DNA of 64,000 bases from Ancylostoma caninum (Eukaryota > Nematoda > Chromadorea > Rhabditida > Ancylostomatidae): contig JBAJFG010000150.1 in the NCBI GenBank assembly GCA_037903475.1, positions 1,054,001-1,118,000 on the forward strand, in the 5' to 3' direction. Shown piece by piece: positions 23,603 to 35,109 of the stretch; positions within the stretch are counted from its first letter, which is position 1, and every line of letters begins with the position of its first letter. Below the pieces are notes generated by a model. It did not search any database. It saw nothing but the letters and a program-made list of their open reading frames with translations, and was not told the origin of the DNA. Both the position numbers and the translations under genes were made by a program.

Positions 23603-23634
23603 GAGACAAAACTAAACCTTATTAGTTTTGTCTC
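23603..23634. repeat. Perfect 13-bp stem-loop
   Basis: gagacaaaactaa and ttagttttgtctc pair around a six-base loop (acctta). Function unknown. Confidence 0.6.
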
Positions 23635-24083
23635 TCACGAAGGTTGGGGACAGAAATGAGATTGATTTCTTGCTTAAGACACGGTGCGAACATAGCGTGT
23701 GGGTGCGATGCGCGCATTTCGACTTGGTTACAGATAATTCTCTATGTGAGCAGCAGTGGCGAACGCAGAAAGTGGGCGGTATGGGGGGGAGAAGAAAATT
23801 AAGGACCACTTTGACGACCCCGGTTCAGAATTAAAAAATCGAGAATATCACTTATAATATTGAATACACAATATAAATAACTGGAAAATTGAATAGTCAA
23901 AAATAAATTGATGCAAATTCTTCATCTATTTCCTAGAAAGAAGTAAAGTGATTCCAAAAATTCGGTGACCCATCCTTGGGTAAGAGAGGATGGCGTCCTA
24001 TTGCATCTGCCACTGGTCCATTGCTATACCATTATCATCATTCTGGGGCAGTCCATAGCGACATTCTATGTCATTTTATTTAA

Positions 24084-24543
24084 AGACAGCAGGAGCTGAA
24101 ATTCTCGACTCTGAGCTGAGCTGCGGGTGGCGAAGTACAGACTCAGCACATCATAAATGTGAAATGAACACAGACAATGATGGCTTACCTGCACAGAAAA
24201 TGGAACATTCGTCGCGAACACGCCTGGCCGTGTTCGTGCGCGGACGAGTTTTCCTCGACGCGAAAGCCATTGCGGCGCGTGGTTTTGGCCGAGTCCCGCC
24301 ATGAAACCCTCTGAATTGAATGCATTTCGTTTTACCTTGGCGCCAAACCACGCACCGCAATGGCTTTTGCGCCGAGGAAAACTCGTCCGCGCGCGAACAC
24401 GGTCAGGCGTGTTCGCGACGAATCCATTTTCTCTGCAGATAAGCCATCATTGTCTGTGTTCGTTTCACATTTATGATGTGCTGAGTCTGTACTTCATCAC
24501 TCACAGCTCAGCTCGGAGTCGAGGATTTCAGCTCCTGCTGCCT
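24084..24543. mobile_element. TTAA-flanked foldback element (piggyBac-type MITE)
   Basis: TTAA at 24080-24083 and 24544-24547 flanks termini AGACAGCAGGAGCTGAAAT and, in reverse complement, AGGCAGCAGGAGCTGAAAT. The arms are about 205 bases each and nearly identical, separated by a loop of about 50 bases; they include cgtcgcgaacacgcctg(g/a)cc and accacgc...gcaatggc. TTAA targets are typical of piggyBac-type transposons, and palindromic TTAA elements are known in Caenorhabditis. No transposase is present. The GC-rich arms create several spurious frames on both strands. Confidence 0.75.
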
Positions 24544-24920
24544 TTAACGGGTCCGCCTTACTTCCTTGTCTTACTTTATGACCCCAGAGAGGGGACCGAA
24601 GCGGTGCGAGAAGCACAACGAATTAAAAACTAAAGGCGGGGTAAGAGCATTGTTCAGCAGAGTGTTGCAGACAACGTCCTGAAAGACGAGTCAAAAAACA
24701 CCTTGAAACATTCTGTGAATAGCTTTTTAAGAAAACCAAGAATCTGTTCAAATTCAGACATGCAAATGAGACGGGACATCGCTTCTAACGTACACCACCG
24801 GAAGTGTTAGTTTGAAAACGTGCATTTCTACATATATCTTCGCACATGACAAGACGGTTTACCTATTTTCTGTGGATCAATACGTACATCCAAAACCACT
24901 TCTGAGACAATGGCACTCAT

Positions 24921-25370
24921 TTATTCGAATAATTCGAAATTTTCTCTATTCGAATATTCGAATAATTCGAAAAGTCGAAATATTCGATTATTCGAATATT
25001 CGAATTATTCGAAAAGTTAAAATATTCGATTATTTGAATATTCGAATCATTCGAAAAGTTGAAATATTCGATTATTCGAATATTCGAATAATTCGAAAAG
25101 TTAAAATATTCGATTATTCGAATATTCGAATTATTCGAAAAGTTAAAATATTCGATTATTCGAATATTCGAATTATTCGAAAAGTTAAAATATTCGATTA
25201 TTCGAATATTCGAATTATTCGAAAAGTTGAAATATTCGATTATTCGAATATTCGAATAATTCGAAAAGTTAAAATATTCGATTATTCGAATATTCGAATA
25301 ATTCGAAAAGTTAAAATATTCGATTATTCGAATATTCGAATATTCGAAAGAAAAAATTCGAATACCAATG
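24921..25370 (+). repeat. 42-bp minisatellite, long array (about 10 units)
   Basis: Same unit and orientation as 22378-22545. Both arrays open with aataattcgaaatttt. This one closes with ttcgaataccaatgtata, the reverse complement of the sequence that opens the shorter array. The 187-codon frame 24812-25375 is entirely produced by the repeats. Confidence 0.9.
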
Positions 25371-26099
25371 TATAGTGGGGAGGTCGAAAGAGAAAACGGA
25401 AAATTTCACTTCCTTAGGTCTTTTTCAAAAATTATTTCGCCCCAAAAGGGTACATATCTCGCGAGGATTTTTCAGTTGCTGTTGAAGAGGCACGCACTTT
25501 CAGAGTCTTTAAAAAATGCAGTGGAGATTAAATTTAAAAACGTTTAGAATTCTTTAGATAATGAAACATGAGGGTGAAGTCCCAGAAAATGTAAAATGCA
25601 GAATGGAACAACAATAATGAGCGCACAATGGAAACGGAAGAACCAAAAACGAGGAAACATTCATGGATCGAGATTTGATTCGGATTGCATCAAAATCTTT
25701 ATGAATTTGTAACGTCGGGGAGGAGCAATTTTACCAGCCATTAAAAGGGACCACTTAACTCCTTACAGTCGTCACTAATACAAGGGCTCCTACTACTTCT
25801 GTGGGATGCATTTGCATGTATTTCTGCTGATGATAACGTCTTGTTGGACATACATATAATGACTCAGAAATCATATCAAAAAGTAGCGTCTCGTCTCGAC
25901 GGAGTTGAATCGCGGTGGAGACAGCTGCGGAAAAACGAGCTGAATAGCCTAAAAGTGCAAACCTGCGACTACTTAGAACTGAGAAAAAAATTGGTACCTC
26001 ATTGGGCCAGATCTTCTGCTATTCAAGTCCATTTACTACCACACCTCTAAGAGAGCCGAAGTTTTAGATGAACATTTTTGGACGTTCGCACCGCTAGTC

Positions 26100-26430
26100 C
26101 TACTCAGTCCTGCAACCCGATGAAAAGTGAATTCGTGCACTATTTCTGATTGCCTCTAGTCCACTATAAGCGCACTTCATTTTAAGTCGTGCAAAAATTC
26201 TAGCCTTGGAGGGGATCGAACCCTCAACTACGGAGATACGTATATCGATTTTTTTTGCCAAATTTGAAGCAAGCAGCTTAAATAAGTCTGAACGCACGTC
26301 TCTAGAGTAATATTCACCACCATTGCTTTAATCTTCTTGCAAAAATTCCGGATAAGGAGGGGATCGAACCCTTGACAGAATACGCAGTCGCTACTCCTAC
26401 TGCTGCTATAACGTGTGGATTTGGAGTCCA
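26100..26430 (-). repeat. Pair of tRNA-derived (SINE-like) fragments
   Basis: On the minus strand the word gggttcgatcccctcc, matching the RNA polymerase III B box and a T arm, occurs at about 26224-26209 and again at 26370-26355. Each is followed by a short variable stretch and gaatttttgc, and preceded by a related cgtat(c/t) stretch. Neither copy folds into a full tRNA (no matching acceptor stem). Paired, diverged copies fit a tRNA-derived SINE or old tRNA pseudogenes. Confidence 0.35.
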
Positions 26431-26814
26431 AACATTCGTCGAAGCGCTCGTACGCTTTTCTAACATTTCATTACATTCCTGACCATTCATCGATCACATC
26501 TAAGCCTCGAGCTAGCTCGAAATCGCGCAATGCATAGTTGTATGTATAATCACCTATGTAGCTGCACTTGACAGTTCCTAACCTGTCTGTTCTTCTTGTT
26601 TCTGTACAAATTTCTTTCCATAGCTAGTTACAGTCCTTCCAAAAAAAAAACGCCTCACTTTTCGCCGCCCATTTGCTAAGCCGCGCCTCATCACCTTCGT
26701 ATCACATACGTGGTGTGACGTGGCTATGCTGACGGGCGGTTCAGCGTAAGGCAAGAATTTTTGAGAAAGTCTGTAGCTTCTTTTTAGTGTTCCTGTAGTG
26801 TCTGCATTTTCGCT

Positions 26815-26915
26815 TCTCATTTCTCATTTGTGAATTTGTGTGCGAAAAGGGGGGGGGAGTGATTTCTCATTTGTGAATTTGTGTGCGAAAAAAAAGGGGG
26901 GGGGGGTGAGTCGCA
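26815..26915 (+). repeat. Tandem duplication ending in G runs
   Basis: tttctcatttgtgaatttgt plus gtgcgaaaa and a G run occurs twice in a row. The two G runs differ in length, indicating slippage. Confidence 0.7.
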
Positions 26916-26997
26916 TGGTGGTCGACTTTTTATCATCATCACCCTCCCCTCATAACATCTTCAAATCTTCTTCGAATAGCTCAATCCGTAGTTGAGC

Positions 26998-27142
26998 TAT
27001 AGTCTGTTCCACGGAGAAAGATAGTTGGGAAAACGCCGCAGAGAAGGAGAGGGCTGGAAAGTGCGCAGAGATTGGAGAGGGTGCAGAGAAAAACAGACAC
27101 TGCACGAATACTTAACTATCATCGCTGGCGAAACAGACTATA
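26998..27142. mobile_element. Tc1/mariner-type MITE, 145 bp
   Basis: The left end is TATAGTCTGTTCCACGGAGA and the right end in reverse complement is TATAGTCTGTTTCGCCAGCG; both continue to gatagtt. TA flanks both ends. The interior is purine-rich. Confidence 0.65.
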
Positions 27143-28497
27143 CATTATAAGATTCTGCCTTCAACAATGCCACTGATTATTTCTTTTTAACCGCTACTGT
27201 ACGTACATGCTTCACTGCCCTCAACGCCCATATCCAGGTAGACTTGCTCTTTCTTGGAAATTTTCGGGGTTCACACCCCTGGTGACCACACTTGGGCTTC
27301 ATGAACTTCTGTCAGAAATAAATGTCATATCAGCAAGTAATGAAGGAGAACGTAAGTAGATTAGCTATAGTTGAGTATCTCCTGGTAAAAAGCAGTGCGG
27401 GTATGGGGACCCTTAAGAGAGTTGTGGTCGAGAAACAGAAAATAACATTATAGAAATAACCTTATAAACGTACTGTGTCGGCTTCACTTCTAGGTGGATA
27501 GGCTTCAGGCAGCTTATTATATTTCTTTGTTCAATCATTTCTTTACTTGTGATGTCGTGTGCTTATGGGAAAAGCATTCACCAATAAGGGCAAGGGAGAT
27601 AAGAGCACGTGAGTCAAAAGAAAAAGAAAACAACGGAAAACTTGGGAAAATAGCTCAGGCTATTCGTGCGATCTGTAGTAGGACTCTTCATTTTAGCTTG
27701 AGCTCAGAAAAATATCGGTAATTCTCATGAATTTATTATTATACTGAGTATAAACCTAATAATGTGATTAAATATAAAATTCATTGTAGATGTCATATTA
27801 AATGCACATATAACTATCGCTCTCAATTGCCAATATGCAAATCTTTCAAGGAATTTTCCACACAGCAACAATTTGCAACTTCTCAGGGCGCTCCTTTTTA
27901 TGGAAATCAAGAGCACTCCCTCGCTGGAGAAGGATGGTGCAGGCAATTATAGAGGCAAACGTGGAAGCTTCCTAGCTCTCTAGTTAAGGCTCAAAAACGA
28001 TAATGAACTTGAGAATGTGCGGCGGACGCTGGAGCTCGTTTGATCGCCCACATCCTGGCAAAACGCCCTGGCTGAAGGACGCGAATGTCACCCGCTCCAA
28101 GCATGCACTTTGATCGATACCGGGACATATGAAATGAAGTATGGAGGGAAAAACTGAAGCGTAGAGGTTGTTCCAACTGGGATTGTATGGACTGCGCGTG
28201 AACAGCATGTGAGCAGGAGACTAATGCTTATAGTAGTTAGCAATAAAAGCACATTTTTCTTTACTAATTCATCCTATTCCGCGTCTTCCGAGCTGCAAAT
28301 GTTCCGTGTTTTTGCAGCTTTTGATGGGAATAATAGAGCAGTGAAGGAATTAGTCAGTTAGATTGCATTCGCTATGCCCTTCAGAAAAATCCAAAGGCGT
28401 GACATTTGGAAAGAACCATTCATTTCATCCCCAGCACTGAAGGGAACCTAACAGAGTGCATTTTACTCTCTTCGAAGGAAAAATTCGGATCCGCAAG

Positions 28498-28995
28498 TCA
28501 TCTGGAACCCAGTGGAATTGTCCTGTGTGCCGGGATTCCTCCAGGCTGTTCATTGCCCTCGTCGACATCTGCATTGCATCAAATCGCCAGAAATTGCGGT
28601 AAATTCGAGAACCTCCGGGCAGACGCTCACCTCGCGGCGAGCTCGGCTCTGAATTCGACTCTGGCCGCTGCCTTTCGTAGTAACCTCCGTCGTGGAGCCG
28701 TCGGTCGCCGTCCCGGACTCGCTCTAACGTATCGATCCGTGTGCTGCGAGCAGGCTGGGAAGCTATTTGGGATAACTATACCCGAGATGCGGCAGATATG
28801 CCTGCTTAATCATATGAATGTGTGTGTGAGCGTGTGGTTGGCGCCGTGTCGAGCCAAAAGATCATCTGCTGGCTTACCGACGGCCGGCATTTTTGCTCGT
28901 GGTTGGTTTTCCTTGTTTTGCAGAAAATCCTCAATTTCTTGCTGTCGTCTGCTTCCTGGGCCTGCTTCTGCGCCTTGTTTAAGTTGTTTCTTCAT
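28498..28995 (-). CDS. Candidate small three-exon gene, about 106 residues
   Basis: A minus-strand model fits with short introns. Exon 1 (28995-28878) starts MKKQLKQGAEAGPGSRRQQE, covers 39 codons plus one base and ends at a strong donor G|GTAAGC. Exon 2 (28762-28631) follows an AG acceptor (aaatag), reads ASQPARSTRIDTLERVRDGD... and ends ...SEPSSPR plus one base at G|GTGAGC. Exon 3 (28568-28498) follows atgcag, reads (D)VDEGNEQPGGIPAHRT... and stops at TGA. Phases match at both junctions and the introns are 115 and 62 bases, normal nematode lengths. The protein would be hydrophilic, rich in Arg, Glu, Ser and Pro, without domains I recognise. A GTGAGT donor at about 29411 on the same strand may end a 5' untranslated exon. 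Caveat: exon 2 is GC-rich and open in all three minus frames, and a 220-codon plus-strand frame (28406-29068) overlaps it, so the true frame could differ. Confidence 0.4.
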
Positions 28996-29599
28996 TTATT
29001 TTTACTTTTTTCTGTTTCTTTCCTTTTTTGAATGCAGGCGTCGTTTCAAGCTATTGAGCACTCTTTAGATAATCACCTTCTTTATTCATTTATGGAAATA
29101 CTGCCGGAGATGCACTAGTTAAACACTTCAAACATCAAAAATCTTAATGAATTCTCAATTTTCCAACTTCTGATAGCAGAACAAGGCACTGAGTAAAATT
29201 CTGCTCCGGAATCATGACCACATTCCAGGATTAAACTATTTCTTCCTATATCTCTCTCATTTTTACCGATTTCCTTTGGATATTTCCGGAAACCCAGCAC
29301 CCCATAGATCTGCTGGTCTGTTTTCGCGTTGTTGCTTGCTCGTTTTCACCTCCGGACAATTTGTGTTCAGAAAGGGGCGCTGTGGTTTTAGCAGTGTCCG
29401 ACTGCACTCACCTTGGCATCGATTCACGGCTCCTTCATGTGCCTTTCTTCCATGGATTCCTCTCTTCTCGTGTCGATAATTCCAAATTCATTCTTTCTCT
29501 CATCGAGCAGGAGAGGAGCGGCAGTTCTTGAATTCTGTCGCCGAGACGCGAGCGATTTTGTGCTCGGCCAACTTAGCAACTAATCAGATTGTGTGGGTT

Positions 29600-30616
29600 G
29601 CTAAGCTGCCTCATTCACGATATTCTTTCTGTTCCCTGCCACGATGTTGCTAAATTTGTTTCTACACTGAAGTTGATTGGAATCAGTAGAATCAGGCTCT
29701 GAACATACTAGTAAGTTATAACTTTGGTCATTTCTTTCTGGATACTATAGCCATATGGAGAATCAACTATGCATCGTTCCTTCGATTTTTTCAATTGTTT
29801 TTTATGCTTGTATGTGTTACTTGGTAAGCAGCTTTTCGAATCAACTATGATATGACTTTCGAATAATAGTTGCTTCACATTGGAGACTTTCTACTGAGGT
29901 GGTAATTTCGTCGTCCATAAAGAAGCCCATGCGAGGTCATAAAAATCAGGAAAAAAAAACTTTAGTGTGTTCGCTGCACATGCACTGGCGAAATCGCAAA
30001 TAGTGTGTTAAAATGAAAGAGTGTGACCTAGGAAGAAAAGGACTATGGATGTAATCCAGCACTTTCTAAGGCAAAACTTTTCTCCTTATTCTCTGTCATA
30101 TTTTTTTATCATATCACCAGGTTCTTGTCAATCCACTTCAGTTTTATTTCATTTTGCTTTCTAATCTACTGAAACATTAGTCACCGTAGACAGGCCACTA
30201 TCCCCGTTTGCTCACAAAGCAACTAATATGTGTGTTATGTGAATATGTCGAAATCCTTCAGTAACCGATTTGACTTGGATTTTTTTCGTTTTGGATCCTT
30301 CTATTCGAATTTTTTTGTTTTTTTTAATGTTTTCAAAACTTCTGCTGGAAGCGACCAGGTGTATCAATGGAAGAATTTTGTTGGAAGATATCCAACAAAA
30401 AAAAAACGTCTACGTTCACGTTCTTGTTCTCCGCCGCCTTCCTCATAGAGCTCGCTGCTGCCTGAAGCAATTCTAGAACGATACCATCACAGGATCACTG
30501 TCTAATTGTAATTCTAAGCACTATTCCGAAAAGAGAAATATGAAACGTACATATTTGTTCCATAATGCTGAATGAAAAGAAGGTAATGGCATGCAAGCTA
30601 TCGTTTTTATGTTAAT

Positions 30617-30663
<47 letters not shown>

Positions 30664-31790
30664 GGACCAACAAAAGTTGTACTTATTGCAAATAATATGT
30701 CGTCTAAAATAAGTACAATAAAATAATTGAGGAGTCTGCCCTCACGTAACGCAAGCATTTTCTAGTCGTGTGTTCATTTCGTTGAATGGACCAACAAAAG
30801 TTAATCGATATTCCACAACTACATGTCGGTCAACATTATATACCAAAAATATACCAGTAAAAGAAATATTATAAACTTCAATTCATCCGTTTCTTTCTCA
30901 CGCGAGACCATTTCTTTCTACTTCGGCCTTGAACGAGACTTTGTCCGCAAGTACAAATGCGAAGCAAAGTCGTTGGCAGAGGTGTGTTACAGGACTTCAG
31001 ATCCTAAGAGAATATTCAGGGCCGTACAGGATTTCCCATTTTCCGTTTTGCGCCTTCTGTTCTGCGGGCATTCCTTAATTATGCCTCAGCTTTCACGTTT
31101 TTCATTCTTTCTGGAGCGACTGATACTTCACCACCCGGCTCCTTCGGGGGTGACCCAAAATTAGAGTCAAGGGTGTAGTGAAAGTTTGGTACTGGGTGGC
31201 TCCCATTCAATCCTATCGCGATATGCGATAATTATGCTACCAGCAAAGAGTAAAGCACCACTTTTGCGTTTGCCGAAACCTTTGAACTGGTGTAGTCTTC
31301 GTAATCGACAATAATTTGACCATTTAAAAACTAGACGAACTTTAGCGCCCAAGTTGCATTCCTCCAGTGATCCTGACCTATGTTAGACGAGGTATCGTTG
31401 TAACGAAAAATACCAAAGTAATGAACATTTTTAAATGTCTCTAGATAATGAATATCTGATCTTCTCGTATAAAATCAGCTGCATTAAGAAGAACCTTAAG
31501 AATTTTTTTGCGCCTGACAAGGGAAGTGCGCGAGCTTTAGCTGCTAATCCAAGACGACAGAGCCTGTCCAAAATGATGGTGCTGGTCATACCTTCTATCT
31601 CATGAGGAAACCTTTATGGACATTATCTTTATCCAAATACATGTGTCGTATACACGTGACTGACTGAAAACTGGATGTTTTTTTACTTTAATGAACATAT
31701 CAGGAAACAATTCGAAGACCCAAGTATCCGAGATTGAAGAAGCTCTACATAAAACTATCGTTCTCTTTCATACCGCACTGTATTGATCTC
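29600..31790. other. No supported gene; one AT microsatellite
   Basis: AT-rich, with the (TA)n run at 30617 and two copies of aatggaccaacaaaagtt (30661 and 30785) about 125 bp apart. The 113-codon plus frame 30823-31164 has no supporting features. Confidence 0.5.
30617..30662. repeat. (TA)n microsatellite
   Basis: About 22 uninterrupted AT dinucleotides. Confidence 0.95.
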
Positions 31791-31795
31791 CAGTG

Positions 31796-31894
31796 TTGGA
31801 ACATTCGAATTTTCCATTCATTCGAAATGGATAATTTTTTTTCAATTTTCGCTCCCAAATATCGAATATTTTGAATGAAATTCGAATGTTCCAA
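31796..31894. mobile_element. 99-bp inverted-repeat MITE
   Basis: TTGGAACATTCGAATTTTCC at the left pairs with gaaattcgaatgttccaa at the right, with a second inner pairing (attcattcga / gaatgaa). Its ATTCGAA words resemble the minisatellite elements at 22.4 and 24.9 kb. Confidence 0.6.
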
Positions 31895-32745
31895 TAGTAG
31901 AGAGTCATTCTCAAATATCTGGATGGTTAACTTGTTTCCTAAATTGACAATTGAAGTAATGGAATTATTCGGTTTTTATTCGGTCACCTCAACAATACAT
32001 AGCCTGTTAACGCATTAGGAGCTTTTCTTCGTGCACTTTCCTTATGAGATGCGATGTGCCTTAAAGCGTTGGAGTAGTTCCACGAACTGTGAATAATTTG
32101 CGAGGAATCATCGCCTCACCGATTAGTGTTGGAGTCAATAGAATTGTTGTTACACGTTGGATTCGTATACGTGGTGTTTAGGGAAAAAGGAGTAACAGGA
32201 GGAAGGGGGAGGGGTGCACATATTACTGAGAAACGCTCGGAATCGTGTGTTAATAATGAAAGCTCGGAGTATGAATTTCCTGGGATGATGTCCTTAATGT
32301 TTGTCTATTTATACGTATAATTTTTTTGTCGAACGCCCAGACATAATAACACGAAATTAATGGAGCAATAGTGTTGTGTTAATTTCTTTCATTACTATTA
32401 TTACTATGAACTGTTATGATCAGCAGCGACACGCCCGCTCAGAGGAATTTTTCATTGTTCTTGCGTCACAGTATGAGTTAATTGAAATTTGCGGTCTCCG
32501 GGGATTCCACAGTTGAATGGAAAGTGCGGACGGCTGAATGGAAGATTGCGTCCCTGGCTGTGGAACCATTTTCTCGTTTAATAGTTGGAGAAAAACGCAG
32601 GCGCACTACTCTCTCATGGAGGCCATCCAGCCGTTCGCCAGGGCTCTGCAACCCCAGCAGCAATGGATTACAACGTGGACGACTTCCCGCAGAGGCTAGG
32701 CATCTAGCAATTGTTTTGATTTCTTTATAGATTTTTTCATGAGTA

Positions 32746-33450
32746 TTACCACATCAACGCCTTGGTACTGCATGGTATTGTGCACGCGGTTCTAGAAAAC
32801 AACCGTTGATTTGTAGTGGCTCTCTGACGCTCACGTCTAGTCTTTCTAGCTTGAACAATTTCAGCGAAAGACGGTTTCCTAAGACGCTCTTCCAAAAACC
32901 TTACGTCGTAGTCATTACTCAGATGAAAGCGTAGGTATACGCTACACAATTTGTAGTGGTGAGCTATCAATGTGTTCCTTTCTAGTGTCCGTCTGCTTCA
33001 TCTAACGCGGTCTCCGCGTTTCGTGGCCCACGAATGTCAGTGGACCCGCAATCAAGCCCATGTAAAATAGCGCCTCGTTTCCGTGTATATCTCTGCCTTG
33101 AAATTCCGGGACGTGATGAAATCATCGACATGAAGATTTCAGTGAGCGCTGTCTTCAACGCTGCGCCCACACCCCTATCCTGGATTATCCGTTTTTGCAT
33201 TGCTTAAATCCAGCAGTCATGAAACATTGACAGAATATATTTCCAGTCAAAACTTCGGCTGTTCGATATTCCCTAATTCCTGCAGCTCACGCGCTGCAGC
33301 CAATTCATGCGGGCTTGAAACATCCACGATTACAACACCTACTACGTGAGTTGTGCGGGAAGGGCGCATTCGAAACTGAACCCTAGCAAATTTCCATCCT
33401 GGCGATATTGAAGGGTGAGCTTCAGGACCTTCTTGATACTCTGGTTGCAT
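32746..33450 (-). pseudogene. Cluster of broken minus-strand frames, unidentified
   Basis: Three successive minus-strand frames lie close together. 33450-33247 contains VQFRMRPSRTTHVVGVVIVD, 33200-32982 contains KRIIQDRGVGAALKTALTEI, and 32970-32746 contains FLEERLRKPSFAEIVQARKT. They are in different phases with stops between them, and no clean splice sites join them. The residue composition is protein-like and the block is slightly GC-richer than its surroundings. A decayed transposon ORF or host pseudogene are both possible; no catalytic motif is visible. Confidence 0.2.
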
Positions 33451-33863
33451 TCTTTTACCTGGAATCTCGAAAACATACAGAAGAACTTATCTTTTGGGAG
33501 AAGAGCAAACTAAAAGTACTGAAAAAAGAAAACATCTCGAGAAAGAAATTTTCCGCAGTTGCTTTTTCAAGCCACCCTTGCTCTTTTGCCTCTCTCATCA
33601 TGTGTTCACAATTTATTTTTACAAAGATTTCATTCTCGTTGAAGATCTCTTAGAGGAACAAAATGCCTGAGAACCTATTTGAACAGGATTTATTAGACCC
33701 AAGTATTTTTGGTCCCATCAAAATATGCAGTTTGATGAGTCTCAAGCCAATCTTGTTATATGCAATGATTTTTCATAACCCTAGTCCAAGCTTTTTTCTT
33801 GTAAAGCAACAGAAATACTCAGCAATCCGTCACCTGTCCTGGTAGCATATGTATAGGAAACTT

Positions 33864-33999
33864 CAAACTTACGTGGACAAGAGTCGAGATCGCGGCGCGG
33901 CTCTCATGGACAGAGACGCAGGCGCACACAATGCTGAGCTCCCGTGACTCTGCCCAAGACAGCCGCGCCGCGGTCCTGACTCGTGTCCGCGTACGTTTG
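33864..33999. mobile_element. GC-rich 136-bp MITE
   Basis: caaacttacgtggacaagag at the left pairs with ctcgtgtccgcgtacgtttg at the right, and the inner parts cgcggcgcggct / agccgcgccgcg are perfect complements. The local GC content is far above the surroundings. Confidence 0.65.
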
Positions 34000-34467
34000 G
34001 AGTTCTCTGTATGTAGAGCGTACTTCACGGGCGCTTCGGTTTCATCTCGAATAACCACTATGACGCCCTTCCCACAACCGCATGGTTAATCAACATGTCA
34101 AAGCCCTCAGTTTCGCCATTGTAAGATTCCTCAAACGTTTGTACATCCGGGTGGCTCGGTACGCTCATCTCAACGGACCCAGAAGAATCATGTCATCAGA
34201 GCATGGTAGCCGATCACATGCCCTGCGCTGATGAATTGGCGACAGCCCAGTGCTTCCACCAATTCCCGTGTGGTCGCGTCTGGATGCTCGCCCACGAATG
34301 TTTCGGCTCTTCGTCATCTACGGGAGCTGCCTAGCCCCTCTTCCTTTCCAACAATAGCGTAACCAGGGAAGGGAGGACAAGGTGGAGTAATACGCAGTGA
34401 GTTCGTGTATTGTTTTTGATGACGCTCAAGACGTTAGGATGGATGGGTTGTATACATTTGGCCTCTA

Positions 34468-34735
34468 ATGGGCGGAGGCGACGACGTTAAAAAAAGAACT
34501 TGGCTAGAAAAGATGTCTTGTGTACTTTGCCGATTCCCCAGAAATACTTCACCACACTTGGTACGGTGTGTTTCAAAAGCGATGGTAATTGGATATTCTA
34601 TTCATCTACCCTGCTGCTTCAATTTGCACCCCTTCCAATCACTGCACCCCGGCGTCCCTCCGACTATCTTCCTTCAAGTGGACTACAGTCGCTATGTGAG
34701 GACCCAAAAAAGATTTTAATACGATGCTTATACAT
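34468..34735 (+). pseudogene. Two overlapping frames suggesting a frameshifted coding segment
   Basis: One plus frame begins MGGGDDVKKRTWLEKMSCVL (34468) with a Cys-x2-Cys, and a second, beginning at 34500, reads ...GTVCFKSDGNWIFYSSTLLL in its later part and ends near 34735. Each looks more protein-like over a different half, as expected from a frameshift near 34560. No acceptor is seen close upstream and no family is recognised. It could equally be chance in a moderately GC-rich stretch. Confidence 0.15.
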
Positions 34736-35109
34736 GATCCTGCTGCATTGAATCTGGTTAAGGAACGTTTCTCCAACTTCCTTACTCCTTTAGTCATGAA
34801 AGCAACATTGTAGAACATACTCGGACTGTTTTTCTAAAGAATCTTGCAATCTAGTAACATTTTGAGAAAGGTTTTAACAATTTTCTAGTGTAGACAATTC
34901 TGAACTAGGGTATTTTTCCTCAAAAATCCTCTAGAAACAGTATGGCACGTTCTTCCCGTCTTTTGTTACCAATTCGGAAGCATGAAGACCGTATGCCCTC
35001 TTTTATTTTTTTTTGCTTTTCTTTCGTTATTCAATGTAGGTCTGCTACAAAACGGTCTACTTGTGCCATAGCATGTTTCTTCCCATATATCTTTAGATAT
35101 AAAAGTGAA

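Noticed and set aside
22378..25370. CRISPR-like array of regular repeats
   Set aside because: The units are contiguous with no unique spacers, and the setting is eukaryotic; it is a minisatellite.
24812..25375. 187-codon open frame with a perfect 14-residue repeat
   Set aside because: It is produced by the 42-bp minisatellite; the unit length is a multiple of three, so the frame stays open without coding.
26200..26440. True tRNA gene (possible Trp-like anticodon loop ctccaaa near 26430)
   Set aside because: No acceptor stem, and the distance from that loop to the T arm is far too long.
28406..29068. Longest frame of the window (220 codons, plus strand)
   Set aside because: No domain, low-complexity Phe/Leu/Ser tail, and it overlaps a phase-consistent minus-strand splice model; likely a GC-content artefact.
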